The notes beneath the pieces are model-generated. The model had not been told where the DNA came from. It did not search any database and saw only the letters and a program-made list of their open reading frames with translations. From assembly GCF_015143595.1 (NCBI RefSeq), contig NZ_WYEU01000003.1, positions 428,884-492,883 of the forward strand: a stretch of DNA of 64,000 nucleotides, read 5' to 3'. The first letter of the stretch is position 1. The number at the start of each line of letters is the position of its first letter. Positions 9,921-19,197 of the stretch are shown in pieces. The stretch comes from Sneathiella sp. P13V-1 (GTDB lineage Bacteria; Pseudomonadota; Alphaproteobacteria; Sneathiellales; Sneathiellaceae). The translations under genes and the position numbers were made by a program.

Positions 9921-12900
9921 TCAGATTTCGATTTTTTCTACCCCGTCAAAGGTGAGCACAGCATCTCCGCCCAAATCAATGACACCCGCAGCATCTTCTG
10001 AGAGGAATATTTCGCCGTCCTGAACGCTTTCAACATGGCCGCTGGTAAGTGACAACCAGTCTCCGACTTCACCCGCCGGTAAGCCATCCGATAGAACAAT
10101 TGTGTCTGACCAACCGCCGCCGTCACCGCCATGGAAAGTATCCATTCCGTCTCCGGCTCCAAAGTGGAACATATCGGATCCAGCATCACCATAAACAACA
10201 TCGGCCCCCGCACCACCGGAAAGACTATCGTCTCCCGCACCGCCGTAAATGGTATCGTCTCCTTCGCCGCCGTCAACGCTGTCATGACCACCATCGGCGT
10301 GAATTTCGTCAGCTCCGCTGCCACCTTCAATGCTATCATTGCCTGCACCAGCCGAGATTTCATCAGCACCGGCCCCGCCGTTCAGGGTGTCGTCACCGTA
10401 GGCACCTGTCAGTGTATCATTGGCGTCAGTACCAGTAATAGCCTGATCTTCGCCAACTGTAATCGTCGTTGAAACAAGATTTGTTTCCTCGCCGTTACCA
10501 TCCACACCCGTGACTGTTACATCACGAACACCTGAAATATCGACACCCTGGTCGGGGTTGTAGAAGTTTAAACTTTGAACAACAGACTCATATAAATCTG
10601 CTGTTCCCTCACCTGTGATGGTAACTGTAATGGTCCCACCTTCATCTACGATGCTGGCTTCAAGGCCAAGCGCCGTACCATCAACAAGCTGAAGGTTGCC
10701 GTTCACAATTTCATAACCACCACTGAAGTTAATCTGATCACCATCCAGACAATTGGTCAGCGTGACGACAACCTCGGACATATCACCGTCACCAGAAATC
10801 TGGAAAGTGGACTGTCCTTCGCTGTCTTCTGCGAAGAGTGAATTTGGCACCTGAACAAGATCTCGCACATCGATTTCAACACTGAACATACCATCGTTGA
10901 AGTCATGGTCACCACCGGCATAGAGATCTTCAAATCCCATATGCAGAAGGCCGTTCTCAGCATCAACGCCCGCAACGAAATGATCCCGATCCTCGACATT
11001 TGTTTCCGGGTTGAGTTGCTCCTGATGAGTGGAGTGATAAACACGCTCACTGTTTTCCAATCCGTGAACGTCACCATTTTCATCAACATAGATCAGACGC
11101 GGAGAGCCACTATCTTCGTTGATGTTGTAGACATGATCAGCAGGGTTATCGGTTGCGGCATTAAAATCGCTGGAGACGAACATCCAGGTGCCACCTTCGG
11201 CCATAATATTACCATCGCCTTCAAACGAACAATCCGGGATCTTGCTGTAACCATTCGGCACAACAAAGAAACCAAGTTGGTTCCCCTGATCGATATCAGT
11301 ATAGGTGGCTGTTGATTGATCTGGTGTCAGTTTATCATTTGAAGCGTCCCCCCAAAGCAACTGAACACCCGTAATATTACCTTCGGAATCAATCTGATAC
11401 CCACCAATTGAGTTTCTATACCCTGCATACTCACCATGGAATGTAATGGTCGCGTCAGATTGATAATTGATGAAGACATCGTTTGCATCAGCAACTAGTT
11501 CTTTAAATGTCTCTGTCCCAATTCGGGCTTCCAAATCACCGGGCGAATGCAAATCCGGGAAGACATCCATATGGTCCAGATCAACCGCTTCGCCGACATT
11601 CTGGTAATCAACAGTATTACCGCGACCCTCCATTTCAGGTGGCGCAACATCGCCCACGTCAATGGTGAAGGTTTGACTAACCGTATTTACGCCGTCAAAG
11701 ACATCAACCACCAGATCATGGCTCGTTGCAGTTTCATAATCGATATCACCGGCAACAGAAATTTCACCAGTTACCGGGTCAATAGCAAACAAGCCATCTG
11801 CATCATCACTTAAGCTGTAAGTAAGATTGTCTCCATCAACATCTGTCGCAGTGACTTGACCGACGACCGCTCCAATGTCCGAATGCTCATCGATGGAAGC
11901 ATTATCCAGACTTAAGTTCTCTGGCGCTTCGTTCTCATCACCCACATTGATGGTGAAGGTCTGGGTCGTCGTGTGCTCCCCGTCTGAGACCTCAACTGTT
12001 ATCTCATGACTTGTTGCGGTTTCGTAATCCAAACCGCCAGCGACTATGATCTCGCCTGTATTGGCATCGATCGTAAAGCGGCCACCCGCATCATCTGACA
12101 ATGCGTATGTCAGACTGTCATTTTCCGGATCCGTAGCCGTTACAGTTCCAACCACCTCCCCAACAGCCGCATTTTCGATAATATTATTATCATCCAGCGC
12201 AAGGGCCTCAGGTGCTTCGTTTTCATCACCTACATTGATAACAAACGGCTGGGTAACAACATTCGTCCCATCAGTCACCTCAACGATCAGCTCGTGACTG
12301 GATGCCGTTTCATAATCAAGATCTCCGGCCACACGGATTTCACCTGTTTCAGGATCAATCGAAAACCGACCACCCGCATCATTGACGAGAGAATAGGTGA
12401 GCGGTCCACCCTCTGCATCAAAAGTGGAGACCGTGCCGACAAGTTCACCTATCGCAGCATTCTCCATGATGCTGCCGCCATCCATCTCCATTGGATCGGG
12501 AACTTGGTCCACAATATTGTCATCGTCACCTTCAGCAACAACGGATGTGTTCAGTTCTGTATTACTCTGTGATTGAAGTCCTGGTGCCGTCTCATAATTC
12601 TGCTCAGGAAGAACGCTATCTCTCTCACCGAAAGAGGCACCAGTATTTGACGAAGCATTATCGTCACGAAGATCGCTTGTCTGGAATGAGACAGGTTCAC
12701 CCTCAATCGCTGCGTCTGCAATACTTGCGTTTTCCTCTGCCGTGCTAAGGGGTGTTTCAACGGTTGAGTCTGTTTGTGGATTGGTCTGAAAATCCAGATC
12801 CGCACGGGTACCGGCACCATCATCCCGGCCGGTATAACTCTCATCATGCAGGTCTTTGTCACCGGTGTGGATATTCGCCAATGAGCGATCCGCCTGATCT

Positions 12901-13028
12901 GGGCTCAATTCGCCAGAAGTTGCCCCACCTTCCGAGAAGGGAGCTGTCTCTGATTGTGCTCGACCATATGCCAGATTCTGTAAATCCTGATCTACTTTAT
13001 CAGTTGCATCATCTTTACGATCACTCAT
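9921..13028 (-). CDS. Secreted RTX protein with cadherin-like repeats and a DUF4114 domain
   Basis: This 1035-residue acidic protein is a predicted type I secretion substrate. There is no N-terminal signal peptide. After a low-complexity region (1-180) come three cadherin-like repeats of about 93 residues (about 183-460), each with the pattern GxFxIDxxTGEIxVAGxLDYETAxSH. A central region has a DUF4114-like core (GLLHMGFEDLYAGGDHDFND, around residue 690). Calcium-binding RTX nonapeptides (GGAGADEISAGAGNDSIEGG and similar) fill about 866-960. A short hydrophobic/acidic C-terminus ending VEKIEI fits a type I secretion signal. The divergent operon at 13,299 encodes its likely exporter. An adhesive or biofilm role is inferred from the cadherin repeats. 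The start has an AAAGGA Shine-Dalgarno. Confidence 0.9.
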   Translation of the reverse strand: MSDRKDDATDKVDQDLQNLAYGRAQSETAPFSEGGATSGELSPDQADRSLANIHTGDKDLHDESYTGRDDGAGTRADLDFQTNPQTDSTVETPLSTAEENASIADAAIEGEPVSFQTSDLRDDNASSNTGASFGERDSVLPEQNYETAPGLQSQSNTELNTSVVAEGDDDNIVDQVPDPMEMDGGSIMENAAIGELVGTVSTFDAEGGPLTYSLVNDAGGRFSIDPETGEIRVAGDLDYETASSHELIVEVTDGTNVVTQPFVINVGDENEAPEALALDDNNIIENAAVGEVVGTVTATDPENDSLTYALSDDAGGRFTIDANTGEIIVAGGLDYETATSHEITVEVSDGEHTTTQTFTINVGDENEAPENLSLDNASIDEHSDIGAVVGQVTATDVDGDNLTYSLSDDADGLFAIDPVTGEISVAGDIDYETATSHDLVVDVFDGVNTVSQTFTIDVGDVAPPEMEGRGNTVDYQNVGEAVDLDHMDVFPDLHSPGDLEARIGTETFKELVADANDVFINYQSDATITFHGEYAGYRNSIGGYQIDSEGNITGVQLLWGDASNDKLTPDQSTATYTDIDQGNQLGFFVVPNGYSKIPDCSFEGDGNIMAEGGTWMFVSSDFNAATDNPADHVYNINEDSGSPRLIYVDENGDVHGLENSERVYHSTHQEQLNPETNVEDRDHFVAGVDAENGLLHMGFEDLYAGGDHDFNDGMFSVEIDVRDLVQVPNSLFAEDSEGQSTFQISGDGDMSEVVVTLTNCLDGDQINFSGGYEIVNGNLQLVDGTALGLEASIVDEGGTITVTITGEGTADLYESVVQSLNFYNPDQGVDISGVRDVTVTGVDGNGEETNLVSTTITVGEDQAITGTDANDTLTGAYGDDTLNGGAGADEISAGAGNDSIEGGSGADEIHADGGHDSVDGGEGDDTIYGGAGDDSLSGGAGADVVYGDAGSDMFHFGAGDGMDTFHGGDGGGWSDTIVLSDGLPAGEVGDWLSLTSGHVESVQDGEIFLSEDAAGVIDLGGDAVLTFDGVEKIEI

Positions 13029-13298
13029 GACCTAATCCTTTCGCTGGGGTCTCCAGCCCTCAAACTTGAGGCAAAACTCTACGCGTACTTTTTACGGCTT
13101 ATTTATTTAAGCATTTCTTAAATTTGCCTAAAAAACCGGGAAAATAAAGCAGAATTTTTTAAATATTAACAAAAGGTTAGCACATATAATTCGGTGAAAT
13201 TTAGTGGAAAAATTACGTAAATTTTTACCAAAATTAAATCTTTGCGACGGACTATGGTTAACAAACAGAAGGGGTCTGTTGATTTTATAGCAACCTAA
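13029..13298. promoter_or_regulatory. AT-rich divergent promoter region between the RTX gene and its exporter operon
   Basis: This 270-bp gap is strikingly AT-rich compared with its neighbours (long runs such as AGAATTTTTTAAATATTAAC near 13,150). It separates the two divergently transcribed halves of the secretion locus, so both promoters must lie here. AT-rich leaders are often targets of H-NS-like silencers such as MucR in alphaproteobacteria; that is inference. No clear operator dyad was seen. Confidence 0.5.
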
Positions 13299-15095
13299 AT
13301 GGTTAACAGATTAGTTGCGGACGGGTGTAACTTGGCAAAATATCAACTGAAAGATGACAAACCGATGCTGCGGCAGGCGGAATTGCCCGACATTTCCCGC
13401 AGTCGCCTGGATATCATCCTGTCTTCATCGGCGCTCAATTTACTCGCTCTGGCACTCCCAGTGATGATTCTTCAGGTATATGATCGAATCATCCCCAACA
13501 ACGCAACAGACACTTTAACGCTTCTCGTAACCGGTGTCGGGATCGCCTTGTTGTTTGAAGCTTTCTTCAGATTAGCACGTTCCTACATCACCGCCTTCAA
13601 TGGTGCCAAGTTTGAACATATCGCTGGATGCCGCGCGATGTACCGAACATTGGGGGCGAAGATTTCCCGCTATGAAGAGGAAGCAACCGGTGTCCATCTT
13701 CACCGTTTTAATGCCATCGACAGTCTCCGCGAATTTATGTCCGGTAGTAACATCCTCGTCTTCATAGATCTTCCCTTCGCTGTCATTTTTATTGCAATGG
13801 TCGGCTATATTGGCGGCTCTCTTGTTTGGGCACCCATTATTCTGCTCGCCTTCTTTGGTCTCGTTACCTTTCTAGTCGGTAGCGGCTTACGCAAAGCCTT
13901 GACCGATAAATCTGTTTGGGAAGACCGACGCTACAACTTCCTTATCGAAGTTCTGACAGGCATTCACACGGTCAAGGGTCTGTCGCTTGAGGCACAAATG
14001 ATCCGGCGGTATGAGCGCCTTCAGGAAACCACCGCAGGAACCATGAGGGACGTTGCCTTCAAAAATAGCGTCGCGCAAAATCTGGGGGCCATATTCTCTC
14101 AGGTCACCCTGCTTTCTGTTGCTGCCATTGGATCGGTCCTCGTAATTGACGGTCAACTTTCCATTGGTGGGCTGGCAGCTTGCACTCTGCTGTCTGGGCG
14201 CGCGCTCCAGCCACTGATGCGCGCGATGGGGGTATGGACCCATTATCAAAATATCAAAATTGCCCGGGATCGGGTGACAACGCTTCTAAATCTTCCTCAA
14301 AGCCCTAATCCGGCTGAAGATGATGAGCTGACAGCAACAGCCCTTGGATTGGGCAACCCCAACGGCATTGACCTCACATTCGAGGATGTGAATTTTAAGC
14401 TGTCAGAAGATGGCCCACCGATTTTTGAACACGTAAATGCTCATTTCCCTGCCGGCACCACAAGTGCACTGGTTGGCGCCAATAGTACAGGTAAAACAAC
14501 TCTATTGTGGTTAGCACTGGGAATGCATCGCCCAACAAGCGGCCGCATCCTGTTGGGCGGTAAAGATCTCTCAGAAATTCCGCGTGCAGTAGTTCATGAA
14601 CTGGTCGCCTACTTGCCGACAAATGGAAACATTTTTCATGGCACCATTCTTGAGAACCTGACCACCTTCCGCAAAGGGCGTTACATCGATGAAGCGATGG
14701 CTCTGTCAGAGGAGTTGGGTCTTGATGAGGTTATCAAACGCCTTCCCTTCGGATATGACACGGTTGTTGGTGACGGTGCCGCGGACGGGCTTCCAGGTGG
14801 CATTCGCCAGCGTATTTCCATTGCACGCGCGCTTGTCAGCAAGCCAAAACTCATTCTGTTTGATGAGGCCAACACCTCCTTGGATGCCCATGGTGACGAA
14901 ATCCTGAAAAAGGCGATGCAAAACCAACAGGGCAAAGCAACCATTCTTCTTGTAAGTCACCGCCCATCACTGCTGAAAATTTCCAATCAGGGTTTCCGAA
15001 TTGAAAACAGCCAATTAACTCCGGCTTCTGTTGAGGATTTGACCAGCTTTGGCACTCCTCAAAAGAAACAAACCCCAAACATAAAGGTTGTTTAA
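13299..15095 (+). CDS. Type I secretion ABC transporter, first half-transporter
   Basis: This inner-membrane ABC exporter subunit has about six membrane segments in residues 30-320 (for example SSALNLLALALPVMILQVYD) and a nucleotide-binding domain at about 345-575. Walker A reads GANSTGKTT, with serine in place of the second glycine. The signature reads LPGGIRQR instead of LSGGQ, and Walker B plus catalytic glutamate read LILFDEA. It lacks the N-terminal peptidase-like domain of the next gene, so it resembles PrtD. The ATG at 13,299 has no Shine-Dalgarno; an in-frame TTG at 13,332 is preceded by GGACGGG and is an equally good start. It is three bases from the next gene, and the pair probably forms a heterodimer exporting the RTX protein. 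Confidence 0.88.
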   Translation: MVNRLVADGCNLAKYQLKDDKPMLRQAELPDISRSRLDIILSSSALNLLALALPVMILQVYDRIIPNNATDTLTLLVTGVGIALLFEAFFRLARSYITAFNGAKFEHIAGCRAMYRTLGAKISRYEEEATGVHLHRFNAIDSLREFMSGSNILVFIDLPFAVIFIAMVGYIGGSLVWAPIILLAFFGLVTFLVGSGLRKALTDKSVWEDRRYNFLIEVLTGIHTVKGLSLEAQMIRRYERLQETTAGTMRDVAFKNSVAQNLGAIFSQVTLLSVAAIGSVLVIDGQLSIGGLAACTLLSGRALQPLMRAMGVWTHYQNIKIARDRVTTLLNLPQSPNPAEDDELTATALGLGNPNGIDLTFEDVNFKLSEDGPPIFEHVNAHFPAGTTSALVGANSTGKTTLLWLALGMHRPTSGRILLGGKDLSEIPRAVVHELVAYLPTNGNIFHGTILENLTTFRKGRYIDEAMALSEELGLDEVIKRLPFGYDTVVGDGAADGLPGGIRQRISIARALVSKPKLILFDEANTSLDAHGDEILKKAMQNQQGKATILLVSHRPSLLKISNQGFRIENSQLTPASVEDLTSFGTPQKKQTPNIKVV

Positions 15096-15098
15096 GCA

Positions 15099-17228
15099 AT
15101 GGCGTATCTTGAAGCACATAAAGGATCGCCCAGCGCAAATAACTGGGGTGTAAACAGCCAATATGCCGCATGCCTCTCCCCGCTGCTGGAGGCATTGGGG
15201 TGGCGCGGGGAAGATGAGCAGGTGATTGAAGCCATGCCTCACTTCAAGAACACCATGGACCTGCTTGATTTTCGCAGCATCATGGCGAACCTGCACTATG
15301 AAAGCCATCAGGAAAAAACGTCACTGGGTAAAATTGACAGCCGCCTGTTCCCGTGTCTTTTTGATCCGAAAAAAGGATCGGTGAAGCTGTTAATCTCTGA
15401 AGATGAAAACGGCATTCTGGCTTATGACGCTGCGCTACAGGATTACGTAAGAATTACCAAACGCCTGGAGATCTGGTCTCAAGGAAACGCATATTTCTTC
15501 AGGCCCATCCCCAAGGAAACAATCGGTCAGTGGAATTCGAGCAAGAACTGGTTCCGCGCGATCATGAGCAGGTTCAAACCCCTGATCAAACAAATCTTGG
15601 TGATGACTTTCCTGTTAAACGTTCTCGCCCTGGCAACGCCTCTTTTTGTAATGGCGGTCTATGACATGGTTATTGGCTCGCAGTCCGTTGATACCCTCAA
15701 ATTTCTTCTTATCGGTATTGGCATCGCCTTGCTTTGCGATATGTTTTTGCGAACGACACGCGGAAGGATGTTGGCCCATATTGGGGCGCGACTGGACTAT
15801 ATTGTTGGCAGCACGGTTCTTCAAAAGATCTTGTCACTGCCCATCTCCCAAACAGAACGCAGCTCACTGGGATCCAAACTGGCGCGGTTCCGCGAATTTG
15901 ACATGATCCGGGAATTCTTTATTGGCCCCATGTCCATGGCATTGCTGGAACTGCCCTTTGTTTTCGTTTTCCTCATTGCCGTTGGGTTCATCGGCGGACC
16001 GCTTGTCATTATTCCGATTTTGATGCTGGTAATCTATTTCCTGACCGCCTTGATTGTCCTGCCTATCATACAAAAACGGACAACCGAAGATCTTGGCTAC
16101 ACAGCCTCAAAAGGAGCGTTTGTCGTTGAGTGCTTTAATAACATGCGATCCATCAAACAGCTGGGCGCGGAAGAGATCTGGCTAGAGCGATACAGAGACA
16201 TCTCAGCGGGCAATGCAATCTCCGGTATTCGCAATAACATGATTGGTGCAACGACCCAGACTTTTGCCCATGTGGTTATGATCATGTCTGGTGTCCTGAC
16301 CCTTACCTTTGGGATTGACCGTGTGTTCAATCAGGACATGTCTGTGGGCGCACTTGTTGCGACAATGGCCCTCGTTTGGCGAATGATGGCCCCGGCCCAA
16401 ACTGTCTTTCTGGCTATGACAAGGTTGAACCAGATCGGGATCAGCATCACTAGGCTGAACCAGTTGTTTACGCTGAAAAGTGAAAGCAACCCCTATGCGG
16501 CCTCTCGCCTGAAAAAGTTCAAAGGCCTGATTACATTCTCCCGCGTCAGCTTCCGTTATACGGCCGAACAGGACCCCGCAGTTATGGGGCTGGACCTTCA
16601 GATTGCCCCCGGCGAGGTGGTTGCCTTTGCAGGTTCAAACAGTTCCGGCAAATCAACGGTGATCAAACTGCTGGCAGGATTGTATCAACCCCAAGTCGGC
16701 CGCATTGCAATCGACGGCATTGATATTCGGCAAATCGATCCGATTGAGCTTCGTAAATCCATTGGCTACATGCCTCAGTATGCGGAATTTTTCCACGGTA
16801 CCGTCCGCCAAAACCTGCTTCTGGCTCAAAGCAACGCCAGTGAAGCGCAAATTCATGAAGCCCTTGAAATGGCGAACCTGACCGAGGATGTCGCAAAACT
16901 TCCAGAACAGCTGGACACACGTATCGGCGACCAGACCTTGCATCAACTGCCCGCAGGTTTTTTGCAACGCTTGAGCCTGGCACGTGCAATTCTGACGGAT
17001 TCCAAGATCATGATCTTCGATGAACCCGGAAATATGCTGGACGAAGAAGGGGATCGTGCTTTCCTCGATGCCGTAGAGAAAATGCGCGGCAAGGCCACCA
17101 TCATTATCATCACTCATCGTCCAAGCCACATGCGCGTGGCGGACAGAGTTGTACTCATGAACAGAGGTATGGTTCAGACAATCGGACCTGCTTCCACAGT
17201 TATTCCACTGATTTTCGAGGGCGCGTAA
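15099..17228 (+). CDS. Type I secretion ABC transporter with C39-like N-terminal domain, second half-transporter
   Basis: This 709-residue exporter has an extra N-terminal domain of about 140 residues resembling the inactive C39-peptidase-like domain of HlyB (EAHKGSPSANNWGVNSQYAA and after). The segment that would hold the catalytic cysteine shows no C39 active-site motif, so it is probably a substrate-docking domain. Membrane segments span about 150-430. The nucleotide-binding domain has Walker A GSNSSGKST, a degenerate signature LPAGFLQRLS, and Walker B IMIFDEP with the H-loop THRPS. The signature differs from that of the partner upstream, so the two ATP sites would be unequal. The stop overlaps the HlyD start (TAATG), giving translational coupling. 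Confidence 0.88.
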   Translation: MAYLEAHKGSPSANNWGVNSQYAACLSPLLEALGWRGEDEQVIEAMPHFKNTMDLLDFRSIMANLHYESHQEKTSLGKIDSRLFPCLFDPKKGSVKLLISEDENGILAYDAALQDYVRITKRLEIWSQGNAYFFRPIPKETIGQWNSSKNWFRAIMSRFKPLIKQILVMTFLLNVLALATPLFVMAVYDMVIGSQSVDTLKFLLIGIGIALLCDMFLRTTRGRMLAHIGARLDYIVGSTVLQKILSLPISQTERSSLGSKLARFREFDMIREFFIGPMSMALLELPFVFVFLIAVGFIGGPLVIIPILMLVIYFLTALIVLPIIQKRTTEDLGYTASKGAFVVECFNNMRSIKQLGAEEIWLERYRDISAGNAISGIRNNMIGATTQTFAHVVMIMSGVLTLTFGIDRVFNQDMSVGALVATMALVWRMMAPAQTVFLAMTRLNQIGISITRLNQLFTLKSESNPYAASRLKKFKGLITFSRVSFRYTAEQDPAVMGLDLQIAPGEVVAFAGSNSSGKSTVIKLLAGLYQPQVGRIAIDGIDIRQIDPIELRKSIGYMPQYAEFFHGTVRQNLLLAQSNASEAQIHEALEMANLTEDVAKLPEQLDTRIGDQTLHQLPAGFLQRLSLARAILTDSKIMIFDEPGNMLDEEGDRAFLDAVEKMRGKATIIIITHRPSHMRVADRVVLMNRGMVQTIGPASTVIPLIFEGA

Positions 17229-18607
17229 TGGCTGACTCATTAAAATTTATCGCCATAGATCAGGAAAAAGTTGCTGCGGAAACCCCGGCACTTGAAAAAT
17301 CCAAACCGCAAAGCATGCGTCTTGGACAATCCATTATGCTGGAAGAATCCGGCCCTAGCTCCTTCTTGCGCATCTCTGTGATGTTTGGCTTTATCGCCCT
17401 GATGGGATTTATTCTTTGGGCGCAAATCACTGAAATTGACGAGGTGGCAGTTGCCTCCGGCGAAGTCATCCCGTCAGGAACAGTTCAGACAATCCAACAT
17501 ATTGACGGTGGCACGATCAACAGCATCTCCATCAGCGAAGGAGACATTGTCGAACAGGGGCAGGTTCTCCTGACACTGGATCCCACAGATATTGAAGATG
17601 ACATTAACAAGCTGACAACTCAGCATTTGATCTGGGAACTCACGGCGGCACGGCTGAAGGCATTTACTTCCGGTCAACAGACAATGGTTTCCAGCACCTC
17701 TCAAAAATATGCTGGTTTCTTGGAAGAACAGCAAAACCTGCTGCGCATCCAACGCCTCGATCTGGAAAGTCAGCAAAATGTCATCAAATCACAGATTGAT
17801 CAAAGAACAGCAGAACTTACCGTCCTGCAGGACCAGATCAGAACCCTGGAAAACCAGTTGGCGCCTTTGCGTGAACAAATGGAAATCAGGGAAGGTCTGC
17901 TTAAAAACAACACGGTCAGCCGCTTTGATTTTCTTGAATCCCGCCGCCAGCTGTTAAAGGAAGAAGGTCAGCTGGAGGAACTCGTCTCAAAACAGAACAC
18001 AACCGAGCAGGCAATTATAGAAGCAAAAAGCCGTCTGGAAGAATTAAACAGTCGCATTATGCGCGAAGCGTTGGCTGAAATGTCCAACGCCAATGCAGAA
18101 GCTTTAAAACTTGAAGAGGAACTCTCCCGCCTTGAAGCTGCAAGGCTTCGCTTGACAGTGCGTTCTCCCGTTGACGGTATCGTCCAGGGTCTGGATGTGA
18201 ATTCTGTTGGTACGGTCGTCAAACCCGGCAACCCAATTCTCTCAGTTGTTCCTGTAAAGCAGGAACTGATCGTCGAAGCCCGTATTCGCCCGGAAGACAT
18301 CGGCTTTATGGAAATCGGACAACAGGCCGTTGTTAAGTTCACCACCTACAACTATGCGCGTTATGGATCTGTAGAGGGCAAGCTCAGCCATATTTCTGCG
18401 ACCACGTTTGAAGATGATCAGGGCGAGAGTTTTTACAAAGGGAAAATCCTTCTCGACAAAAACTTCGTTGGGGAGGTGTCAGGGCAAAATATGATCCTGC
18501 CCGGCATGACCGCGCTTGCTGATATTCACTCGGGGCAGAAAACGCTAATGGATTATCTACTGAAACCGATCCACACAACCCTTTCCCAGTCCTTCAGGGA
18601 ACGATAG
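17228..18607 (+). CDS. HlyD family periplasmic adaptor of the type I secretion system
   Basis: The 459-residue adaptor links the inner-membrane exporter to an outer-membrane channel. It has a short cytoplasmic N-terminus, one membrane helix near residues 48-68 (FLRISVMFGFIALMGFILWA), a lipoyl/barrel-sandwich half (VASGEVIPSGTVQTIQHIDG), a long coiled coil over about 120-300, the second lipoyl half (VRSPVDGIVQGLDVNSVG), and a C-terminal beta-barrel ending with the family motif GMTALADIHSGQKTLMDYLL. It is the last gene of the three-gene operon and is followed at once by a terminator. No TolC-like channel is encoded here, so a channel from elsewhere must be shared. Confidence 0.94.
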   Translation: MADSLKFIAIDQEKVAAETPALEKSKPQSMRLGQSIMLEESGPSSFLRISVMFGFIALMGFILWAQITEIDEVAVASGEVIPSGTVQTIQHIDGGTINSISISEGDIVEQGQVLLTLDPTDIEDDINKLTTQHLIWELTAARLKAFTSGQQTMVSSTSQKYAGFLEEQQNLLRIQRLDLESQQNVIKSQIDQRTAELTVLQDQIRTLENQLAPLREQMEIREGLLKNNTVSRFDFLESRRQLLKEEGQLEELVSKQNTTEQAIIEAKSRLEELNSRIMREALAEMSNANAEALKLEEELSRLEAARLRLTVRSPVDGIVQGLDVNSVGTVVKPGNPILSVVPVKQELIVEARIRPEDIGFMEIGQQAVVKFTTYNYARYGSVEGKLSHISATTFEDDQGESFYKGKILLDKNFVGEVSGQNMILPGMTALADIHSGQKTLMDYLLKPIHTTLSQSFRER

Positions 18608-18611
18608 AAAG

Positions 18612-18637
18612 AAAGCCGCCACTCGGCGGCTTTTTTT
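18612..18637 (+). terminator. Rho-independent terminator after the secretion operon
   Basis: The stem AAAGCCGCC and GGCGGCTTT (18,612-18,620 with 18,625-18,633) closes a four-base loop and runs into a T7 tract, five bases after the HlyD stop codon. This is a textbook intrinsic terminator. Confidence 0.92.
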
Positions 18638-18654
18638 ATGGCTCATTTAGGAGT

Positions 18655-19197
18655 ATGTTGAAGTCAATTAAACAAAATGAAGCTGTAAAAAGAAAAACAA
18701 TGATTGAAGGCGTCAATTTTAAAGACACGTATGTTCCGGGCCTGATGGGCGAGGTTGTCTCATGGCATGGCCGTTACTATTCGAAACATTGGGGATTTGG
18801 GCCAGAATTCGAAGCCATCGTCGCGTCTGGCATTTCTGAATTTTCCAGTAGAATGGATACCCCAAAATGCCGGATCTTTTCAGCCTGGCAAAATGACATC
18901 TTCCTTGGAAGTGTAAGTGTGGATAATGATGGAGATCCGGATCAGGCCCTTGGTCATATTCGCTGGTTCATTATGTCAGATGACGCCCGCGGCAGAAAAA
19001 TTGGACGTCCGCTTTTTACCAACGCCATAAATTTCATAAGGCAGTCAGGATATGAAGGTTCTTACCTGACGACTTTCAAGGGACTTGAAGCGGCCACCAA
19101 ACTCTATGTGGATGCGGGCTATACGCTGACCCATGAAGCAGAAGGCAATACATGGGGCACGAAGGTTGTTGAACAGCGTTTTGATCTGATGTTCTAA
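18655..19197 (+). CDS. GNAT family N-acetyltransferase
   Basis: The 180-residue protein has a GNAT fold: IFLGSVSVDNDG (strand before the motif A region), LGHIRWFIMSDDARGRKIGR (residues about 101-120, with the acyl-CoA pyrophosphate loop) and the C-terminal AATKLYVDAGYTLTHEAEG. The same arrangement occurs in the acetyltransferase half of MarR-GNAT fusions, one of which is at 39,754, but here the DNA-binding half is absent. The Shine-Dalgarno AGGAG sits only one base from the ATG at 18,655, so the adjacent TTG (18,658) or the ATG at 18,700 may be the true start. The substrate is unknown. The 3' end overlaps the convergent HD-GYP gene by four bases. Confidence 0.82.
   Translation: MLKSIKQNEAVKRKTMIEGVNFKDTYVPGLMGEVVSWHGRYYSKHWGFGPEFEAIVASGISEFSSRMDTPKCRIFSAWQNDIFLGSVSVDNDGDPDQALGHIRWFIMSDDARGRKIGRPLFTNAINFIRQSGYEGSYLTTFKGLEAATKLYVDAGYTLTHEAEGNTWGTKVVEQRFDLMF

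Noticed and set aside
10905..11315. Plus-strand frames opposite the RTX gene
   Set aside because: They arise from the repetitive codons of the cadherin and RTX repeats; repeated peptides simply mirror the repeats.
10150..12480. Regularly spaced similar DNA blocks, considered as a CRISPR array
   Set aside because: The periodicity is that of cadherin (about 280 bp) and RTX (27 bp) protein repeats within one open frame, with no constant repeat and unique spacers.
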